Origin: Priapulus caudatus
Lineage: Eukaryota > Priapulida > Priapulimorpha > Priapulimorphida > Priapulidae
Length of the DNA: 64,000 nt
NCBI RefSeq assembly: GCF_000485595.1
Contig: NW_014577639.1
Location: 33,785-97,784 of the forward strand
Reading direction: 5' to 3'
The notes beneath the pieces are model-generated. The model was not told the origin of the DNA. It ran no database searches and worked only from the letters and a program-made list of their open reading frames with translations. Position numbers and translations under genes: made by a program. Shown here piece by piece: positions 48,001-54,000 of the stretch (position 1 is the stretch's first letter; every line of letters begins with the position of its first letter).

Positions 48001-51000
48001 ATAGTACCTTTCTGCCAATGCAATTGACTTGATTGCAATTGCTTTTATTCCAGTTAATTGTATCCCCCACGACGAAGTCGGCGGGGATACTATGGTTTCA
48101 TGTCTCCCCAGCCGCCGCCGCAGACAATTTTCCTTCTGCTCTATAACTCAACCCCTAATTGACCTAGCGCTACCAAACTTGGTATACTTACACATCTTAG
48201 GGAGAAGGTGTGTCACGTACCAAAACCAGGTCACTACGACCTTTATTTGACCTTTACCTTGACCTTGACCTTAATCATATTTCCCTTCCGCTCTATAACT
48301 CGGCCCCTAATTGACCTAGCGCTACCAAACTTGCTATACTTACACATCTTGGGGAGAATGTGTGTCGCGTACCAAAACCAGGTCACTGCGGCTTTTATTT
48401 GACCTTGACCTTGATCATATTTCCCTTCCGCTCTATAACTCGGCCCCTAATTGACCTAGCGCGACCAAACTTCGTATACTTACACATCTTAGGGAGAACA
48501 CGGGGGATACATGTAGTTGGCAACAACTGCCCTTTCTAGTTCATTTATCATTTTATTGTAGATCTTTTATCCTAAGTTTCTGATGGTCTATTAATAGGAT
48601 CAGTTTCTAATTTTCCTGTCGGCTATTGCCATCACAATTGCCTATTTCCTTTTTTCATATACGCGTGCATGCTTTTGTAACCAAAATTTATAATTACATT
48701 GTGGGATGATGATTTCTGCAGCGATAAGTATTCGAAGATAATGATTAATTGGAATTTCAGACGTGATAACGTCAGGCAACTTGCTGACGAAAGGAAACGA
48801 AAGCTGTTAGAGGCCCACAAGTATGCAACTTTTAAACAGGACATCACTGAGGTACCATAAGATATCTCAATCTTTCCTTGCTTATCTTTATTACTCGTCA
48901 TGATTTTTTATTGCTCTTGACATGATGGTATTGTCTTCATAAATAAATTCAATTGGCATACGTGAAATGTTTTTGAACCATTCTTAGAATTAAGACATGG
49001 GCCATGCCATGTGATTCAAGTTTTGTTGTGTCGATTACGTTATGTGTCGATTCATGGTGGGTTTTTTTTCTTTTAATGTGTTCAGTTTATGATGTGTTTG
49101 TAGACATTTATATGGATAAATGACAAGAGACGGTTTGTGGAAGCTGCAGTGCAGCAGGACATGGGACAAAACGTCAGCCTTAAGGAAAAGATGCAGAAGC
49201 TGCAGAAACATCAGACAGTGGAGGCAGAGCTGGCTTCAGCAGAGCCACGTATACTGCTGCTGAAACAGGTACGCAAAGAAATGAGTGGAAAAGTGCAAGT
49301 ATGTCCTTCCATCTGTGCGTTATTTAATGACTCTGTGGCTTTGTGTCAAGTTCAGCTACATATGCAATTGGCAAGACCGGTAGCATCATGGATACATTTA
49401 TCCTCAGATACTAGGATTTATACTCAGACCTCAATGATACATATGTTCATGGTAGCATGGGTTTAGAGCAGTGCTTTTTAAACTTACAGTGTCATTCATC
49501 CTCGAGTCTATCACAAAATTTCATTCACCCATGACAAAATTTCTTTATTTTGGGGTAAGTTTCATTCACCCCAAAATAGTTTCATTCACCCTTGGGTGAA
49601 CCATTCACCAGTTTAAGAAGCACTGCATGGTATAGAGACATCAATCTCTGAACATGGTACCGTGGCTTATGATCGTGGCACATGTCTTTTGTTCATTTGC
49701 TGCCTATGGAATTCTGCTCAACGATCGTAATTTCCATCGTACTCACAGATTGGCAGCTGATCATCAGTTTATATATATTATATTATTCTATTTATTATAT
49801 TATATCTATTCTTAATTGTTCGTGCACAGTGATTTTTTTAATAATTTTCCCCTTGAATACCAGTATAACTGGTATGGTAGTACTTTGTATAGTATTGTAT
49901 GGTATTTGTTACATCACAGAATGGCGAGGAGTTGCTAGCGATTGCTCATACGCAGTCTGCAGAAATTGAGCATGACCTGAAGGAGCTCATCACACAGTGG
50001 CAGGCACTGAAGAACGCAGCTGAGGGGCATACCCAGCTGCTAGAGGAGGCACGTGACATTCTCAACTTCCACAGTGAAGTCAGCCAAGCAGCGGGCTGGA
50101 TCCATGACAAGGTATTCTAGACGGATTCAAGGATTTCTATATCTGTATAATGAATATTACAACAAGTACATAGTAATAGGTAAAGTAAACAGCTGAAGTT
50201 TCAACATTCAGGTGAATAGTCAAAAGGGAGGAGGTCTGATATCGGATTTGAGGTTTTTCTAAGAAAAGGTGTGCACCCAAATCTTTTTGGTACATGTATT
50301 AACATATAGCCTTCGTTACATTACTAAAAGTAGTTTTAGACTTACTTTCTGCAGGTTGTGATAGGAGGAGCAGTTCAGTAACCTATACTTTAAATTCTTA
50401 CATGTTAAGAAATGACTGAAAGGGTGTATCTTTGTGTAGGCTAGTTGTAGTTGTGTTTGATTTAAGAAGCCACAATATTTCAGTTAACTAAAAAAAACGT
50501 TTATGCAAAGGATGCACTCAAAATTCTATTCTTTATATTACTGGCTTTGATTTTATGTTGTGACCATAGCCAGGTCCTCCCAAACGCCAAGCTACTGTAG
50601 ATCTGCACTTTATCTAGGTTCCTTGTATTTATTTGATATTTGTGATCAGGTATGAGAGATGTTACAACATCACTTCAGTAATAATTGTCGTTGTCCAAGC
50701 ACAAGTTGTTAAGAGATGGTTACCACTTGTTTGCTTCTAGGCATTGCAGGTGCGAGCTGGAGAGACAGGGAGAGACTATGAACACTGTGTAGAACTTCTG
50801 CAGAAACTGGAAGATAGGGATTCTGTAGGTGATATTCAGTATAGTTTGTGAAAGCATGCTGACAGTTTGTGGAATATTACCTGACTATTTTTATTTCTAT
50901 ATTGCTATATGATATAGCAGTTTGTTACAATGACATGTGTTTTTTTCAATTCATCAAGCCACGTAAAGTGACTAAGGACACCATCCGGGAAATCAACGAA

Positions 51001-54000
51001 CTGGCAGATAAACTGGAACAGCAGAATCAGTCTGACAGTATTGATTTGAATTCAAAACTGCAGCAACTAAACACAGAGTGAGTTCCCACTATACACTGGG
51101 TATTTTCGCTTAAATATTTGCAAATTTGTGATGTCATATTTCTTGGTGTAGGTGGGTAGGCTTTCTTGCATTGTAACATTATGTTTCTCAGACAGTTTCA
51201 GTTGTCTTGAATTGCATTTTCAGTTGGACAGATCTGCAACTGGCCAGTGTTGACTACAGGGAGAGGCTGGATGGCGCCCTAGAGGTGCATGAATACATCC
51301 GCGACTGCGATGAAATGACAGAGATAATCAATGATAAGGTGTGTTATTCGTGCCTTTTCATTAAGGATATCTTGTATATGTACTCATAAGGTAGGTATTA
51401 CTGAAGTTGCTTTCCAGTGCTTTTGAGGTTGCAGCATGCAAAATATTTATACTTATGTACATTTGCTGCACATTTAGTATAGTTATTACATGATTTAATT
51501 ACTAGTGGAATTTCAAGAAAAATCTTCAGTGAGTGTGGTGTCACAGCAGTTTGTCATTTAATCACCTAGCTTCTTTCAGGTTTATTATGCATCATTGCCT
51601 CTTGCAATAGTTTTTCATGTTAGACTGCATAAAATATTATACGCTTAAATAAACAGTTTTAGCTTCATTGCTCATGACCTTTTCTACTATCTTTCTTCAT
51701 AATACTTTTAGCTGAAGCCTAAATTAGGGAAACACATATGTGTGAAGTTATGTGCCACTATAATATTTATAAATATTTACACATACTTGTAGCCGAATCA
51801 CTGTAAATGTATAGCGTGCCAGTGCATAAAGAAATGGTGCAAATATTGAGACAGACTTGAAAATGCTGTCGTTTTCCATCAATTGCATCAACACATCTAT
51901 AGGATTTTTTTTAAATAACTCGTCACAAATCAGTCTGTAGATACGCTCATGGTATTAGTAACCTCTTTGCAAGAACATAATTTCATATTACTATAAATTT
52001 TTATACATTTTATTTCCAATTAAAAATCTTTTCAGGCTGTCACCTTGCAACTGGAAGACTGTGGGAAAGAGTTGCACACTGTTGAGACTCTGCAGCGTAA
52101 GCAGGAAATGACTGATCAGGGCATTGATGCACTGCATGGCCAGATCAAGGTATTAAATATAAGCTGCATAGGGAATCCTCATCACACATAACTTTCAGAT
52201 TAACAATAATAATGAACACCGTCTTCGCTTACCAGAAACCGCTGTTACGTTCTTAAAAATTCTTCTGGTTGTATTGTTTACTGTTATCTGTTTGTGAATT
52301 ACTTTGAATCGAATTAAAATATCATACTGATGCTGCATGGTGATTGCATAAGGGGTTGGGGGGAGGGAGAGGACACACTGGTGGTGGAAAGTTGGGGTGA
52401 AGAGGCAGTGCGGGAGTGACATTTGAAAAAGCTCTTGATGGATGGCTTTTTTCTATTTATACATTTTTGAGTCTATTAGCCTTCTTTACTTCGACTAGCT
52501 GTAGCTACTTCAAACCAAGTGCTACAGGGCTTTCAATACGAGTCTAAATAAAAAATAAATTGTGTATAGATACACAAAACTGTAGTGAGAACCTTGTGTG
52601 TGTTGAGGAGTGAATATATATCTGCATAATTTTGTTATGGTTTAGTTGTGAGCGGATATGAATGTTAAAACATGTGAGATAAGCTGACATATTTCCTGTG
52701 CTATTTCAGTAATACTGAGGATATATGTTAAAATCATGACTTAATTATAATCTAATTTAATTATGACTGTATATCTATTTTAACACGAGATGGTTTTGGA
52801 GTATGATACTATGATGTATTTTAAATTGTGAACTATGAACGATACTTTTTTTATTATGAATAGGATTTAGAAAAGCGAGCATCTGGTCTTCGCAAGCGGC
52901 ATCCAGAAAGCAGTGAAGCCATCTCAGACAAAGAAACACAGGTCATTGCAAAGTGGGATAGCCTTTGTGAGCTTTCTATGTATAGGTGAGACAACACATC
53001 ACCTATTCTCACTCTTCCATGTACAGCAATATGTGATAAATTATATATGGATGACTCTTTGTGTCGAGTGATTCCTGCTTTCTATAGTATTATATAAAAA
53101 AGTGCTAACTAAATTCCTTGTGAATTCTGGAAATCCGTGATCATGACTAAAAGCTGGTTTAAAGCTAAGTTCCATATAAGTTCCATATAAGTTTCCATCT
53201 TTATATTTGGTATTTATAACACTTATCATATTCCATGTATCATTTTCCTTGCCGTCACAGTTGGAAATTTTTTCTCTTGATCACTTCAATATCATATGAT
53301 TTCTTCCAGACGCCAGCAGTTGGATGAATCCAGAAAGCTGCATAAGTTCTTTTATGACTTTCGGGATCTGGAGGAGTGGGCGAATGACTTACACTCACGC
53401 ATGGTGGCATCAGATCTTGTGGATGGGGTTGCTGAGTCTGCAGACCAGCTGCAGCTGCATCAGGAGCTGAAGGTATGACTTCGTCTGTAGATGTAAACAT
53501 TGAAAGTAGCACAGCTGTCTCTTGTCTGGTAGTTTGCTACTGCCAGGATCAAAAATAATCACTATGAAGTAAAATTAAGGTACTATTTTTAAGAACTTTT
53601 AACAAACACTACAAAAAACTACAAACAGCTACGAACAATTTCAAAAAAGAATTGACAATTAAGGAAAGGTCATAATATATGATAATCAAAAATTCATCAT
53701 AACATTCAGCTAAAGCCTACCATATGTTTAACCTGCAACTAGAAGTAAGTGAGATCACCCTGTTGATTTTTTTTCCATAGAACCAATTGTTATTTGCATC
53801 AATTCCAGTCACTAAAGCGGATGTTGCTTAATTAACTCTCATCGTAATATTGATCTAGCTTGTAGAAAGCTTTTACTAGCATTGTACAAGTGCCACATAT
53901 TTTTTCCTAGTTAGGCTATCGGCTATTAAGGATTTAGGGATTGTAAGAAGTCGTTAAGGACCTGCAATGTTCTGGTCACTTTAGGTGGCTTGTATGTGTG

